Shown here piece after piece: positions 1-6,793 of a DNA stretch of 25,501 bases. Source of the DNA: CAYHVH01 sp964360335 (GTDB lineage Bacteria > Patescibacteriota > Doudnabacteria > UBA920 > 2-01-FULL-46-14); the NCBI GenBank assembly GCA_964360335.1, contig CAYHVH010000011.1, positions 1 through 25,501 on the forward strand, in the 5' to 3' direction. The notes under the pieces were generated by a model that saw nothing but the letters and a program-made list of their open reading frames with translations, was not told the origin of the DNA and made no database searches. Position 1 is the first letter of the stretch, and each line of letters begins with the position of its first letter. A program made the translations under genes and the position numbers.

Positions 1-693
1 GTAAAAATCGAAGCGGCGGATTTGCCGGCCGTGACCCTCGGGGATTCGGGGAAGCTCAAGCTCGGGCAGCGGGTGATCGCTATCGGCTACGCCTTGGGGG
101 AGTTTCAGAACACGGTCACGACCGGGGTGGTTTCGGGGATTGGCCGCAATATCACCGCCTCGGGCGGAGCCCAGACCGAAAAACTTTCCGAGGTCATCCA
201 GACCGATGCGGCTATTAACCCCGGCAACTCCGGCGGGCCTTTGATCAACCTCGCTGGCGAAGTAATCGGGGTCAATACCGCGGTCAGCCAAGCGGGACAG
301 CTGATTGGTTTTGCTATCCCAATTAATCCGGTGAAGCAAGTAATCAGCGATGTCAAGGAGTTCGGCAAAGTCAGACGGCCCTTTTTGGGAGTGCGTTACA
401 CGATCCTCACCGAAAGCATCGCGGCCCAAAACCAGCTACCGGTGAACTACGGAGCGCTTATCGTCCGGGGAGACCGGCCGGGGGAGCTGGCGGTAGTGCC
501 CGGCAGTCCGGCCGACCAAATCGGTTTGCTGGAAAATGATATTATTTTGGAAATAGACGGCGAAAAGCTGACCGCGGAGAATCATCTAGCGGATTTGTTG
601 CGCCGTTACCGTCCCGGCGACCGAGTGGTTTTGAAGGTTTTGAGCAAAGGCCAGGAAAAGACCCTGACTGTGACCCTGGGGGAAGCCCAATGA
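1..693 (+). CDS. HtrA/DegP-type trypsin-like serine protease, C-terminal part (5' end outside window)
   Basis: The frame is open from base 1, so the gene starts upstream; the TTG at 22 is internal. The visible part holds the second half of the protease domain. QTDAAINPGNSGGPL carries the catalytic serine of the GNSGG motif (codon 229-231), followed by GEVIGVNTA and the GFAIPI strand typical of HtrA. The catalytic His and Asp would lie upstream. A single PDZ domain follows, from about RRPFLGV (373) through PGSPADQIGL and GDRVVLKVL to the end. In the HtrA family such proteins are extracytoplasmic quality-control proteases with an N-terminal anchor, which cannot be seen here. The gene ends 25 bases before ruvX and is much richer in G+C than ruvX. 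The family call is very secure; a specific subtype (DegP, DegS or DegQ) cannot be assigned. Confidence 0.93.
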   Translation, partial: VKIEAADLPAVTLGDSGKLKLGQRVIAIGYALGEFQNTVTTGVVSGIGRNITASGGAQTEKLSEVIQTDAAINPGNSGGPLINLAGEVIGVNTAVSQAGQLIGFAIPINPVKQVISDVKEFGKVRRPFLGVRYTILTESIAAQNQLPVNYGALIVRGDRPGELAVVPGSPADQIGLLENDIILEIDGEKLTAENHLADLLRRYRPGDRVVLKVLSKGQEKTLTVTLGEAQ

Positions 694-718
694 GGAAGCT
701 GCTAATCGTCAATTTTCA

Positions 719-1135
719 ATGTCCAGAATTTTAGCGATTGACTACGGGGAGAAAAGAATTGGGATAGCGCTTTCCGACGAAACCAAAAAAATTGCTCTTC
801 CCAAAGAACACATTTTAAACAAAGAGAAAGTGGCAATTTTGAGACTGATTGCCGAAAACGAGGTTGACGAAATACTAATTGGCCTCCCTAAAAATCTAGC
901 GGGTCAAGAGACGACAGCAGCCGGACAAGTTCGGAGATTCGCCTCCTGGCTTAAAAAATCCGTGAAACTTCCAATTCATTTTATTGACGAACGGTTTACT
1001 ACCAGAGAAGCCGCAGCGAAATTACGAGGCGAGCATCGCCTCAGAGGCCCAAAGTTGCGGGCAGCAGTAGACAGCATGAGCGCGCAAATCCTCCTCCAGG
1101 CCTATTTGCAAAAAGCAGAGAAACTAAACGACTAA
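719..1135 (+). CDS. ruvX: Putative pre-16S rRNA nuclease / Holliday junction resolvase-like RuvX (YqgF)
   Basis: At 138 residues this is the normal length of the YqgF/RuvX family, an RNase H-fold nuclease implicated in 16S rRNA 5' maturation and originally proposed as a Holliday junction resolvase. The N-terminus ILAIDYGEKRIGIALSD contains the first acidic residue (D8). DERFTTREA supplies E91, and AAVDSMSAQILLQAYL supplies D118 and the conserved C-terminal helix. The catalytic acidic set is therefore complete. ATG at 719 gives the canonical MSRILAIDYG start; no good Shine-Dalgarno lies within 15 bases of it. The gene is clearly more A+T-rich than the protease gene before it and the galT gene after it. 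It probably belongs to the same transcription unit as its neighbours. Confidence 0.93.
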   Translation: MSRILAIDYGEKRIGIALSDETKKIALPKEHILNKEKVAILRLIAENEVDEILIGLPKNLAGQETTAAGQVRRFASWLKKSVKLPIHFIDERFTTREAAAKLRGEHRLRGPKLRAAVDSMSAQILLQAYLQKAEKLND

Positions 1136-1162
1136 ACGTCAGTTATCGAAATTAGCAATTCT

Positions 1163-1678
1163 ATGTTTCGCGTCCTTCATCCCAATCGTTGGTTCTTTTA
1201 CGCTCTCGCCGTTTTGCTGGCCACGGGTTTGTGGCTCCTGGCGGCAACGATCAACACCTCCATCTACCTTGACGGCCTCGCTACGGAGCTTCTGAACGTA
1301 CCTCAGTCCTCATGGAGAACTTTTAGTTCTAAAGCGCTTGGTCTCTCACTGAGTTACCCACCGGGGTGGCGAACGGAGCTTGATCCCTTGCTGACTTACG
1401 CCGTATATTTTGAGGACCCCGCTCATAAGGAGGAACAAGTTTCCCTGTATGTCGTGGATCCCGAGTTTGGGCCGGTCATCCGAGGCGCTCTGGAGGTGGC
1501 AGCGGAGCGGGAAATTGTGATTGACGAGCAAACCGGGAGCTGGCTTTTGGGCGCTACCGCCAAAGATCCGGCGACCCGGAACGTCGTGTTCCTCCCCCAC
1601 GGTGGGAAACTTTTTTACATTGCTGGTCACTCTTCCAGGTTTGAGAAAATGGTGAAGAGCATAAGGTTTCTGGAATGA
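1163..1678 (+). CDS. Membrane-anchored protein of unknown function with PsbP-like strand motif
   Basis: This is a 171-residue protein I cannot name. Residues 1-10 are basic (MFRVLHPNRW), followed by one hydrophobic segment at about 11-30 that should act as an uncleaved anchor. The rest would be outside the membrane. The domain opens with LGLSLSYPPGW, a pattern shared with many extracytoplasmic PsbP/Mog1-like domains, and ends with KMVKSIRFLE, also usual for that fold. The anchored protein at 6790 has the same architecture (LGLAFKYPEAL). The stop overlaps the galT start by 4 bases (ATGA at 1675-1678), so the two are likely translationally coupled. The fold assignment rests on the short motif only. 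Confidence 0.75.
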   Translation: MFRVLHPNRWFFYALAVLLATGLWLLAATINTSIYLDGLATELLNVPQSSWRTFSSKALGLSLSYPPGWRTELDPLLTYAVYFEDPAHKEEQVSLYVVDPEFGPVIRGALEVAAEREIVIDEQTGSWLLGATAKDPATRNVVFLPHGGKLFYIAGHSSRFEKMVKSIRFLE

Positions 1679-2670
1679 ATGAATTCCGGCAGGACATTGT
1701 CAACAAAAACTGGGTTTTGATTGCGGCCTCCCGGGCCCAGCGCCCTTCTGATTTTCCGGAACTGCCCGCCACCCCCAAAAATCTTCCAGCCGTAGAGGGA
1801 AGTTGCATTTTTTGCCCCGGCAACGAGAGCAAAACGGTTGGGGAGATTGCCCGTTATCCCCAGGAAGGGCCGTGGCTCATCCGGGTGGTGCCGAACAAGT
1901 ATGAAGCGGTCGGCCATGCGGCGGGCAAGCGACAGGAGGATTTTTATACGAGCCGCCCGGGATTCGGCGACCACGAAGTGGTGATCACCCGTTATCATAA
2001 TCAGCCGACGGCGCTCCAGGACGCGGACTTGATTGATTTGACCCTCCGGACGTTTATCGAGCGGATGAGCGACCTCCGGCGGCACGAGGAGGTGCGCTAC
2101 GTTCACATCATTCAAAATCACGGGCAGCAGGCAGGGGCCTCCGTCGTTCATCCCCACTCCCAGATTATCGCCATCCCGTTTTTGCCCGACCGCATCCGCG
2201 ACGAGCTTTGGGGAACGAGGAGCTATTTTGCGGCGCACGGCGTCTGCGTTTACTGCGAGATGATTTTGCACGAGCTTAAGGTCCAGGAGCGGGTCATTAT
2301 TGATACGCCGGAGTTCCTGGTAATCGCCCCCTATGCCTCGAAAATGCCTATGGAAATTCACATTTTGCCAAAAAAACATCGCTCCGGCTTTCAGGAAATC
2401 ACCATTTCCGAACGGAAAGCCCTCGCCCGAGTGATGAAAGAGGTTTTCTTCCGCCTCTATGAGCGGATGCATAATCCGGCGTATAATTACTATATCCACA
2501 CCGTGCCGTTTGGGGGAATTATCGAAACCAAAAGCCATGACGACCGCACGAGCTATCACTGGCATATCGTGGTTTTACCCCGGATCAATGTCTGGGCCGG
2601 TTTTGAGCTAGGCACCGAGGTTTATATCAACGTCATGCCGCCCGAAACCGCCGCAAAATTTTTTCACTGA
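1675..2670 (+). CDS. galT: Galactose-1-phosphate uridylyltransferase family protein (GalT-like)
   Basis: A 331-residue protein with the two HIT-like halves of the GalT family, which exchange a hexose 1-phosphate with a nucleotide diphospho-sugar through a uridylylated histidine. The active site is NHGQQAGASVVHPHSQ, with HPH at residues 159-161 and H161 as the expected nucleophile. Zinc-site cysteines are visible in CIFCPGNES and CVYCEM. The second half shows EIHILPKKH, YHWHIVVLPR and GTEVYINVMPPETAA. The HPHSQ form resembles the branch that also contains ADP-glucose or other nucleotide-sugar phosphorylases, so the real nucleotide and sugar are open. The start overlaps the upstream stop by 4 bases. 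It precedes tpiA by 10 bases, which places it in the glycolysis/pentose-phosphate operon. Confidence 0.88.
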   Translation: MNEFRQDIVNKNWVLIAASRAQRPSDFPELPATPKNLPAVEGSCIFCPGNESKTVGEIARYPQEGPWLIRVVPNKYEAVGHAAGKRQEDFYTSRPGFGDHEVVITRYHNQPTALQDADLIDLTLRTFIERMSDLRRHEEVRYVHIIQNHGQQAGASVVHPHSQIIAIPFLPDRIRDELWGTRSYFAAHGVCVYCEMILHELKVQERVIIDTPEFLVIAPYASKMPMEIHILPKKHRSGFQEITISERKALARVMKEVFFRLYERMHNPAYNYYIHTVPFGGIIETKSHDDRTSYHWHIVVLPRINVWAGFELGTEVYINVMPPETAAKFFH

Positions 2671-2680
2671 CCGCCCGAAC

Positions 2681-3436
2681 ATGAAAAACCGTCGTCCGAA
2701 CTTGGTCGTCGCCAACTGGAAACTCAACCCGCAAACCCTCGGGGAGGCGCGGAATTTGGCCAGTCAAATCGAGCTCGGACTTTTGCCCCTCGACCGTTCG
2801 CGAGTCGAAGTCGTAATCTGCCCCCCGGCCGTGTTCTTGCCGGTCGTGGCCCACGCCGTGCACTTTGTCCGTTTGGGCGCGCAAAACATTTCCGCCGAAC
2901 AGCGCGGCCCGTTCACCGGCGAAATTTCCGCGGCCCAGGTTTCTGAATTTCGCGCGAGTTACGCCATCCTCGGCCATTCCGAAAGACGGGCCCTGGGCGA
3001 AGACGACAAGTTTATTAACCGGAAGCTCAAAGCCGCAGTCAAAGGACGGCTCGAACCCATTCTCTGCGTGGGCTCGGGGACCAAAGCCAATTTTACCGCG
3101 GCGGCCATTAAGCGCGTCATCACCAGGCAAATTCAAGAAGCCTTGGTCGGGGTACGCCCCGAGAAGATTGAGCTCACCCTAGCCTACGAACCGGTGTGGG
3201 CCATCAGTCGCGGCTTAGGAACCGGCAAGGCGGTGAGCCCGGCCCACGCGGCGGAGATTATTTCCTATATCGGTTTGAGTGTCCCCAGCGCCCGGGTGAT
3301 CTACGGAGGAAGTGTGGACGGGGCAAATGCCGCGGATTTTGCCCGGCAACCGAGCATCCAGGGAGCATTGGTGGGCGGAGCCTCCTTGAATGCTCAGGAG
3401 TTCCTGAAAGTGAGCGAGGCCTTTTCCGGAACTTAA
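2681..3436 (+). CDS. tpiA: Triosephosphate isomerase
   Basis: A full-length (251 residues) TIM barrel that interconverts dihydroxyacetone phosphate and glyceraldehyde 3-phosphate. All the key residues are seen: N12 and K14 in VVANWKLNP, the catalytic H99 in ILGHSERRALGEDD, the catalytic base E170 in AYEPVWAIS, the loop region GLGTGKAVSP, and the phosphate-binding IYGGSVDGANAADF. ATG at 2681 is 10 bases after the galT-like stop. The gene is G+C-rich, like galT before it, and continues the same transcription unit into rpiB 26 bases later. It links the pentose-phosphate genes to the GAPDH-PGK-iPGM set at 10167-14013. Confidence 0.97.
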   Translation: MKNRRPNLVVANWKLNPQTLGEARNLASQIELGLLPLDRSRVEVVICPPAVFLPVVAHAVHFVRLGAQNISAEQRGPFTGEISAAQVSEFRASYAILGHSERRALGEDDKFINRKLKAAVKGRLEPILCVGSGTKANFTAAAIKRVITRQIQEALVGVRPEKIELTLAYEPVWAISRGLGTGKAVSPAHAAEIISYIGLSVPSARVIYGGSVDGANAADFARQPSIQGALVGGASLNAQEFLKVSEAFSGT

Positions 3437-3462
3437 CTGGTTTAATTTTTTAATTCCTGCAT

Positions 3463-3909
3463 ATGATTTATTTGGGTACGGATCATCGCGGTTACAAAAT
3501 GAAGGAGGAGCTCCGGGAATACCTCACTTCCCGCGGCTACCAAGTGGTGGATTTGGGCGCCAAGTCCGAGGAGCCGGGAGACGACTATCCTGCCTATGCC
3601 GAAAAAGTCGCGCGGGCGGTAGTAACCGACCCCAACAACCGCGGCATTTTGCTTTGCGGTTCTGGCGCGGGGGTCTGCATCGCGGCCAACAAGATTAACG
3701 GCGTGCGGGCGGCGGTGGCTTGGAACGAGGGCGTTTCCCGGGCTATCCGCAATGACGACAATGCCAATGTCTTGTGTCTTCCGGCTGACCAAATCACCGC
3801 GGTCGACGCCAAAAAAATCGTCCAGGTTTTTTTGGACGCGTCTTTCGGCGGGGAGGAGCGCTACAAGCGGCGTTTGCGGCAAATTCAGGAAATCGAGACT
3901 AAGCATTAA
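3463..3909 (+). CDS. rpiB: Ribose-5-phosphate isomerase B
   Basis: A 148-residue RpiB/LacAB-family protein that interconverts ribose 5-phosphate and ribulose 5-phosphate. The N-terminus MIYLGTDHRGYKMKEEL is typical, with D7 and H8 at the substrate site. GILLCGSGAGVCIAANKI holds the catalytic C65 and the phosphate loop, and NDDNANVLCLPADQI is the conserved C-terminal block. Length and motifs fit RpiB rather than the galactose-6-phosphate isomerase subunits, although those share the fold. The gene sits between tpiA and rpe, only 3 bases before rpe, which supports the pentose-phosphate role. The 26-base spacer upstream contains a T-rich stretch and no strong Shine-Dalgarno. Confidence 0.95.
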   Translation: MIYLGTDHRGYKMKEELREYLTSRGYQVVDLGAKSEEPGDDYPAYAEKVARAVVTDPNNRGILLCGSGAGVCIAANKINGVRAAVAWNEGVSRAIRNDDNANVLCLPADQITAVDAKKIVQVFLDASFGGEERYKRRLRQIQEIETKH

Positions 3910-3912
3910 ACT

Positions 3913-4590
3913 ATGGCGAAGTTAATTCCTTCCATCCTCACCAAAGATCCTGAGGAGATTCACGAAAAGATTCGGTTTTTGGAACAAATCCCCGAGCTCG
4001 CGGAAATTCAAATTGATTTTGCGGACGGGAAGTTCGTGTCAAACGAACTCGCTTATCCGCGGGACATCGGGAAGCTCGACACCAGATTGGCTCTCGAAGC
4101 TCATTTGATGGTGCAGCGGCCGCAAGATTATTTCCACGATTTGGAGTTTTTGGGGGTGCAGACGGTATTTCTGCACCACGAGAGCTTTCACAGCAATGAG
4201 CAGGTCGGTATCGCCCTGCGAAATCTCCGGCATCTCGGGTTTCGCTGCGGTTTGGCCGTTAACCCCAGCACCGAGATAGCGGTTTTTGACCAGTTTGTCG
4301 ACCATCTTGACGAAGCCCTGCTCATGGGAGTTTATCCCGGATTGCAGGGACAAGAATTTATTGCGGAAACCCTGGAGCGGGTCGCGGCTTTGCGTAAGAG
4401 GCACCCGAATGTAATAATAGAAGTGGACGGAGGCATTAAGCTTTTTAATGTGGAAAGCATTGTCGGGTACGGGGCTGATAAAGTGAATGTCGGTTCCGGC
4501 ATTTGGCAAACCCCAGATCCGAAAAAAACCATTTCCGAATTCCTTAGACTGCTACGAAGTACGAATCTGTACGAAAGTACGAAAAAATAG
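3913..4590 (+). CDS. rpe: Ribulose-phosphate 3-epimerase family protein with a changed metal ligand
   Basis: A 225-residue TIM-barrel protein matching ribulose-5-phosphate 3-epimerase, which interconverts ribulose 5-phosphate and xylulose 5-phosphate. Recognisable blocks are PSILTKD, IDFADGKFVSN, EAHLMVQRPQDY, GVYPGLQGQEFI and EVDGGIKLFNV. Of the four metal ligands known in the family (His, Asp, His, Asp), D35, H64 and D172 are kept, but the first His is Gln (Q33 in EIQIDFADG; usual form IHVDVMDG). The usual NPGFGGQ loop reads YPGLQGQ. It is placed 3 bases after rpiB and just before transketolase, which supports Rpe. A related sugar-phosphate epimerase activity is the alternative. The last residues (NLYESTKK) are encoded inside the inverted repeat that begins at 4552, so the C-terminal tail seems repeat-derived. 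Confidence 0.85.
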   Translation: MAKLIPSILTKDPEEIHEKIRFLEQIPELAEIQIDFADGKFVSNELAYPRDIGKLDTRLALEAHLMVQRPQDYFHDLEFLGVQTVFLHHESFHSNEQVGIALRNLRHLGFRCGLAVNPSTEIAVFDQFVDHLDEALLMGVYPGLQGQEFIAETLERVAALRKRHPNVIIEVDGGIKLFNVESIVGYGADKVNVGSGIWQTPDPKKTISEFLRLLRSTNLYESTKK

Positions 4591-4633
4591 TAGCGAAGTT
4601 TCGTATTTCCGTATTTATTTCGTAATTTCGTAG
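4552..4633. repeat. Imperfect inverted repeat overlapping the end of rpe
   Basis: The outer arms ctacgaagtacgaa (4552-4565) and ttcgtaatttcgtag (4619-4633) pair with one gap or mismatch. An inner pair, tacgaaa (4578-4584) and tttcgta (4599-4605), is perfect. The element is built from short variations of 'tacgaa', covers the last codons and stop of rpe, and ends one base before the transketolase start codon. It could fold in the mRNA and affect the downstream start or attenuate transcription. It resembles the other AT-rich spacers at 15831 and 19513. Confidence 0.7.
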
Positions 4634-4634
4634 A

Positions 4635-5504
4635 ATGTTAGGCGAGGATATCCACGAAAAAAAGGTCGAAAAATTAGAAAAACTGGCCAACGCCATAAGG
4701 CAGGATATTATTCAGGCTTTGGTTACGGCGGGTTCCGGACACTCCGCCGGGCCTCTGGGGATGGCGGAGGTTTTTACGGCTCTGTACTTTCATATTTTGA
4801 ATGTTCGTCCCAAACAACCGAAATGGCCGGAGCGGGATCGCCTGGTGCTTTCCTGTGGCCACATTAACCCCGTGTTCTACGCGACTTTGGCGCAGGCCGG
4901 ATTTTTCTCAAGGAAAGAGTTTCTCACGACCCTGCGCCGGCTCGGAACGCGCTTACACGGCCATCCGCATAATCTCGTAACTCCGGGAGTGGAGAATTCC
5001 TCGGGTCCATTGGGACAGGGCCTGTCCCAAGCGATCGGCATGGCCCTCGCGGCAAAAATGGATGGCAAGAAATACCAAGTATTTTGTGTGATGTCGGACG
5101 GCGAGCAGCAAGAGGGGCAAACTTGGGAAGCGGTGATGTTTGCCGGCAAAAACAAGCTCGACAATCTCACCGCGATTATGGACCGGAACAACATCCAAAT
5201 TGACGGCTTTACCGAGGAGGTGATGCCGCTCGAGCCGTTGCGGGCGAAGTACGAAGCGTTTAACTGGCACGTCATCGAAATTGACGGTAATAACATCCGG
5301 CAGGTGGTTGAGGCCTGCAATCAGGGCTATAGTATTTACGAGCGGCCGGTGTTGATTGTCGCTCATACCGTGCCGGGCAAGGGCGTGGATTTTATGGAGC
5401 AGGATTATCGGTGGCACGGCGTGCCGCCGAACAAAGAACAAGCCAAACTGGCGCTGCATGAACTGCGAACCCTTCGGGGAAAAATTAAATCAGAACACGA
5501 ATAG
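4635..5504 (+). CDS. Transketolase, N-terminal (TPP-pyrophosphate) subunit
   Basis: At 289 residues this is the size of the N-terminal half in two-gene transketolases, which transfer two-carbon units between sugar phosphates. GSGHSAGPLGMAEVFTALYF opens the domain. SCGHINPVFYA, RLHGHPH and ENSSGPLGQGLSQAIGMA follow. The thiamine diphosphate motif is SDGEQQEGQTWEAVMFA through DRNNIQIDG, and AHTVPGKGVDFME ends the domain. The C-terminal half is encoded at 7644-8633, so about 2.1 kb of unrelated genes separates the pair. Split transketolases are a normal arrangement in archaea and several bacteria, so this is not a broken gene. The ATG at 4635 directly follows the inverted repeat and has no obvious Shine-Dalgarno outside it. 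Confidence 0.95.
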   Translation: MLGEDIHEKKVEKLEKLANAIRQDIIQALVTAGSGHSAGPLGMAEVFTALYFHILNVRPKQPKWPERDRLVLSCGHINPVFYATLAQAGFFSRKEFLTTLRRLGTRLHGHPHNLVTPGVENSSGPLGQGLSQAIGMALAAKMDGKKYQVFCVMSDGEQQEGQTWEAVMFAGKNKLDNLTAIMDRNNIQIDGFTEEVMPLEPLRAKYEAFNWHVIEIDGNNIRQVVEACNQGYSIYERPVLIVAHTVPGKGVDFMEQDYRWHGVPPNKEQAKLALHELRTLRGKIKSEHE

Positions 5505-5519
5505 GGAAGGGGGTGAAAT

Positions 5520-5741
5520 ATGATGGACAACATGGATCCCAAAACCCTTACCAAGTGGAGCTTAACCACGGGATTTTTGGGCATAATTCTGTTTGTCGTT
5601 GCAGTGGTGATGCTCTGGCAGGGAAGCGATAATCTGCTGTTTGACAAGTTTGACCATAAGGATTTGTACTTTGCCGGGAGCGGGCTTTTGTATATCGCGA
5701 TTTGGTTCAAACTGGGCGCAATTTACCATAAAGGGCAGTAA
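5520..5741 (+). CDS. Small two-helix membrane protein of unknown function
   Basis: A 73-residue protein with two hydrophobic segments (about 16-34, GFLGIILFVVAVVMLW, and about 50-66, AGSGLLYIAIWFKLGAI) joined by a charged loop (FDKFDHKD). I do not recognise the family. It has one of the clearest ribosome-binding sites in the window: a run of five G at 5509-5513 after aagg, 6 bases before the ATG at 5520. A second ATG follows immediately at 5523. It starts 15 bases after the transketolase N gene and is the first gene of the block that separates the two transketolase halves. The good start signal and clean hydrophobic pattern support a real gene. Confidence 0.7.
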   Translation: MMDNMDPKTLTKWSLTTGFLGIILFVVAVVMLWQGSDNLLFDKFDHKDLYFAGSGLLYIAIWFKLGAIYHKGQ

Positions 5742-5765
5742 AAATTTCTAACTAACCTAATTTCT

Positions 5766-6011
5766 ATGACCGCACCACAGAAGAAGATTTTGGGAGGGTT
5801 AGTTGTGGTACTTATTGCCACTGGCTTGATTTATTGGGACGAGACGAGAAAGGATACTTTGCTAAGTCCCAACAAACCGGACACCGACGAAGTCTGTATT
5901 CAAGTCATAACGCCGGCGCGCAATCCCCAAACGGGCGAGGTTCGCGATTTTCCAACCCCCTGCGACGTGCCCGAAGGGTGGGAGCTAGTTGAGCCCTTTG
6001 CGAATTACTAA
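5766..6011 (+). CDS. Small membrane-anchored protein with CIQVITPA / FPTPCDVPEGW motif
   Basis: An 81-residue protein: a basic N-terminus (PQKK), one hydrophobic helix at about 8-23, then an extracytoplasmic tail. The tail contains two cysteines (C44 and C66) in CIQVITPARNPQTGEV and DFPTPCDVPEGW, which could form a disulfide. From memory, very similar tails recur in hypothetical proteins of Candidate Phyla Radiation genomes, often with a spacer of similar length, but no function is known to me. It lies 24 bases after the two-helix protein, within the block between the transketolase halves. Start ATG at 5766; no strong Shine-Dalgarno. Confidence 0.7.
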   Translation: MTAPQKKILGGLVVVLIATGLIYWDETRKDTLLSPNKPDTDEVCIQVITPARNPQTGEVRDFPTPCDVPEGWELVEPFANY

Positions 6012-6022
6012 TCAGTACGAAT

Positions 6023-6205
6023 ATGAGGCCAAAAACTGCCCAAGACCGTCAAGATGAGATTTTTCAGAAGATGAGCCCGGAGCGAAAACTAAGCTTGGCT
6101 TCGGATTTTTCCATGTTTATCTTAAATCTAAGCAGGCAAGGGAAGCAGAATAATGAACTTCCAAGAGTTACTCATCCGGGTCGCAAAAATTCTCGAAAAT
6201 CTTAA
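6023..6205 (+). CDS. Small ORF upstream of and overlapping the nucleotidyltransferase gene (possible partner)
   Basis: A 60-residue hydrophilic ORF. Its first two thirds (MRPKTAQDRQDEIFQKMSPE and the helical KLSLASDFSMFILNLSRQGK) look like a genuine short helical protein with an MSPERKL motif. The last third (PRVTHPGRKNSRKS) runs in a different frame over the start of the next gene by 53 bases and is basic and low in complexity. The original end may therefore have been lost by a frameshift, or the stop was simply reached late. Small helical proteins encoded just before a minimal nucleotidyltransferase often act as its partner or antitoxin, so this is a candidate. Function is inference. Confidence 0.5.
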   Translation: MRPKTAQDRQDEIFQKMSPERKLSLASDFSMFILNLSRQGKQNNELPRVTHPGRKNSRKS

Positions 6206-6704
6206 AATCCCTTACGCCATCACGGGTGGTTATGCCGTCTCGGTCTGGGGAAGGCCAAGAGCAACTTTTGATATAGATGTGATAGTTGAGCTACTGAATC
6301 CGCAAATTGACTCTTTGAAAAAGGCATTGCAAGAGATTTCGAAGGTTAGCTATTTGGATAAAAATGCAATGACAGAAGCAGTCGAACGGGCAGGCGAATT
6401 TAACTTTATTGATTCTGAATCGGGGATAAAAATTGATTTTTGGATTGCCGGTCGCGACCCGATAACCAAAAAAGAGATCGAGAGAAGAATACCAAAGACT
6501 ATTAGTAGGCAAAGGATTTATTTTATTTCACCGGAAGATTTAATCCTAAGCAAATTGCGTTGGTACAAGGAAAGTGATTCCTCGCGGCATTTGGAGGACG
6601 TTGAGTCCATACTCAGGATACAAAAAGATTTGGATTTGGAATATCTTAAAACAGAGTCTGCCAAGCAATCAACCTCTGAAATTTTGGGTCCACTTTTAAA
6701 ATAG
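6153..6704 (+). CDS. Minimal nucleotidyltransferase (MNT / AbiEii-like superfamily)
   Basis: A 183-residue protein with a compact polymerase beta-type nucleotidyltransferase core. ITGGYAVSVWGRPRATFDID gives the GG turn and the two catalytic aspartates D40 and D42. GIKIDFWIAG gives the third, D95. RIYFISPEDLILSKLRWY and SSRHLEDVESIL form the helical tail typical of the AbiEii/DUF-type minimal enzymes. Such enzymes can be toxins that transfer nucleotides to tRNA or proteins, or act on small substrates. The ATG at 6153 has a purine-rich site (aagggaag) upstream. The gene is distinctly A+T-rich (32-43 percent G+C in two 60-base lines counted by eye, against 67 percent in a galT line), which suggests transfer. 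It overlaps the small ORF at 6023 by 53 bases. Confidence 0.8.
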   Translation: MNFQELLIRVAKILENLKIPYAITGGYAVSVWGRPRATFDIDVIVELLNPQIDSLKKALQEISKVSYLDKNAMTEAVERAGEFNFIDSESGIKIDFWIAGRDPITKKEIERRIPKTISRQRIYFISPEDLILSKLRWYKESDSSRHLEDVESILRIQKDLDLEYLKTESAKQSTSEILGPLLK

Positions 6705-6718
6705 AGTGGTTAAAATAA

Positions 6719-6793
6719 ATGGGAATTAACTCCAAAGCCAAACTCAGCAAAAAGCTTAAACAATTAATTCGCACTAACAATAAAGACACATGA
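6719..6793 (+). CDS. 24-codon ORF: apparent duplicated 5' end of the transketolase C gene
   Basis: ATG at 6719 to TGA at 6791-6793. The protein starts MGINSKAKLSKKLKQ, and the true transketolase C subunit at 7644 starts MLNPQAKLSKKLFQ. The shared part is encoded by an exact 23-base repeat (6735-6757 and 7657-7679) plus weaker identity just upstream. After the repeat the sequence diverges (LIRTNNKDT) and ends with an ATGA overlap to the next gene. It is best read as a leftover or duplicate of the transketolase C start created when the gene at 6790 arrived. Translation as a short leader peptide coupled to 6790 is possible. Confidence 0.5.
   Translation: MGINSKAKLSKKLKQLIRTNNKDT
6735..6757 (+). 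repeat. 23-base exact direct repeat, copy 1
   Basis: It starts aagccaaactcag and ends aaaaagctt, and is identical to 7657-7679. It lies inside the 24-codon ORF at 6719, and the copies are 922 bases apart. Upstream identity continues weakly (aactccaaagcc against aacccccaagcc, 10 of 12 bases). Confidence 0.9.

Noticed and set aside
1627..2565. A 312-codon open frame on the minus strand opposite the galT-like gene.
   Set aside because: It lies entirely opposite a well-supported gene with active-site motifs and is a product of G+C-rich codon use; its translation has no recognisable domain.
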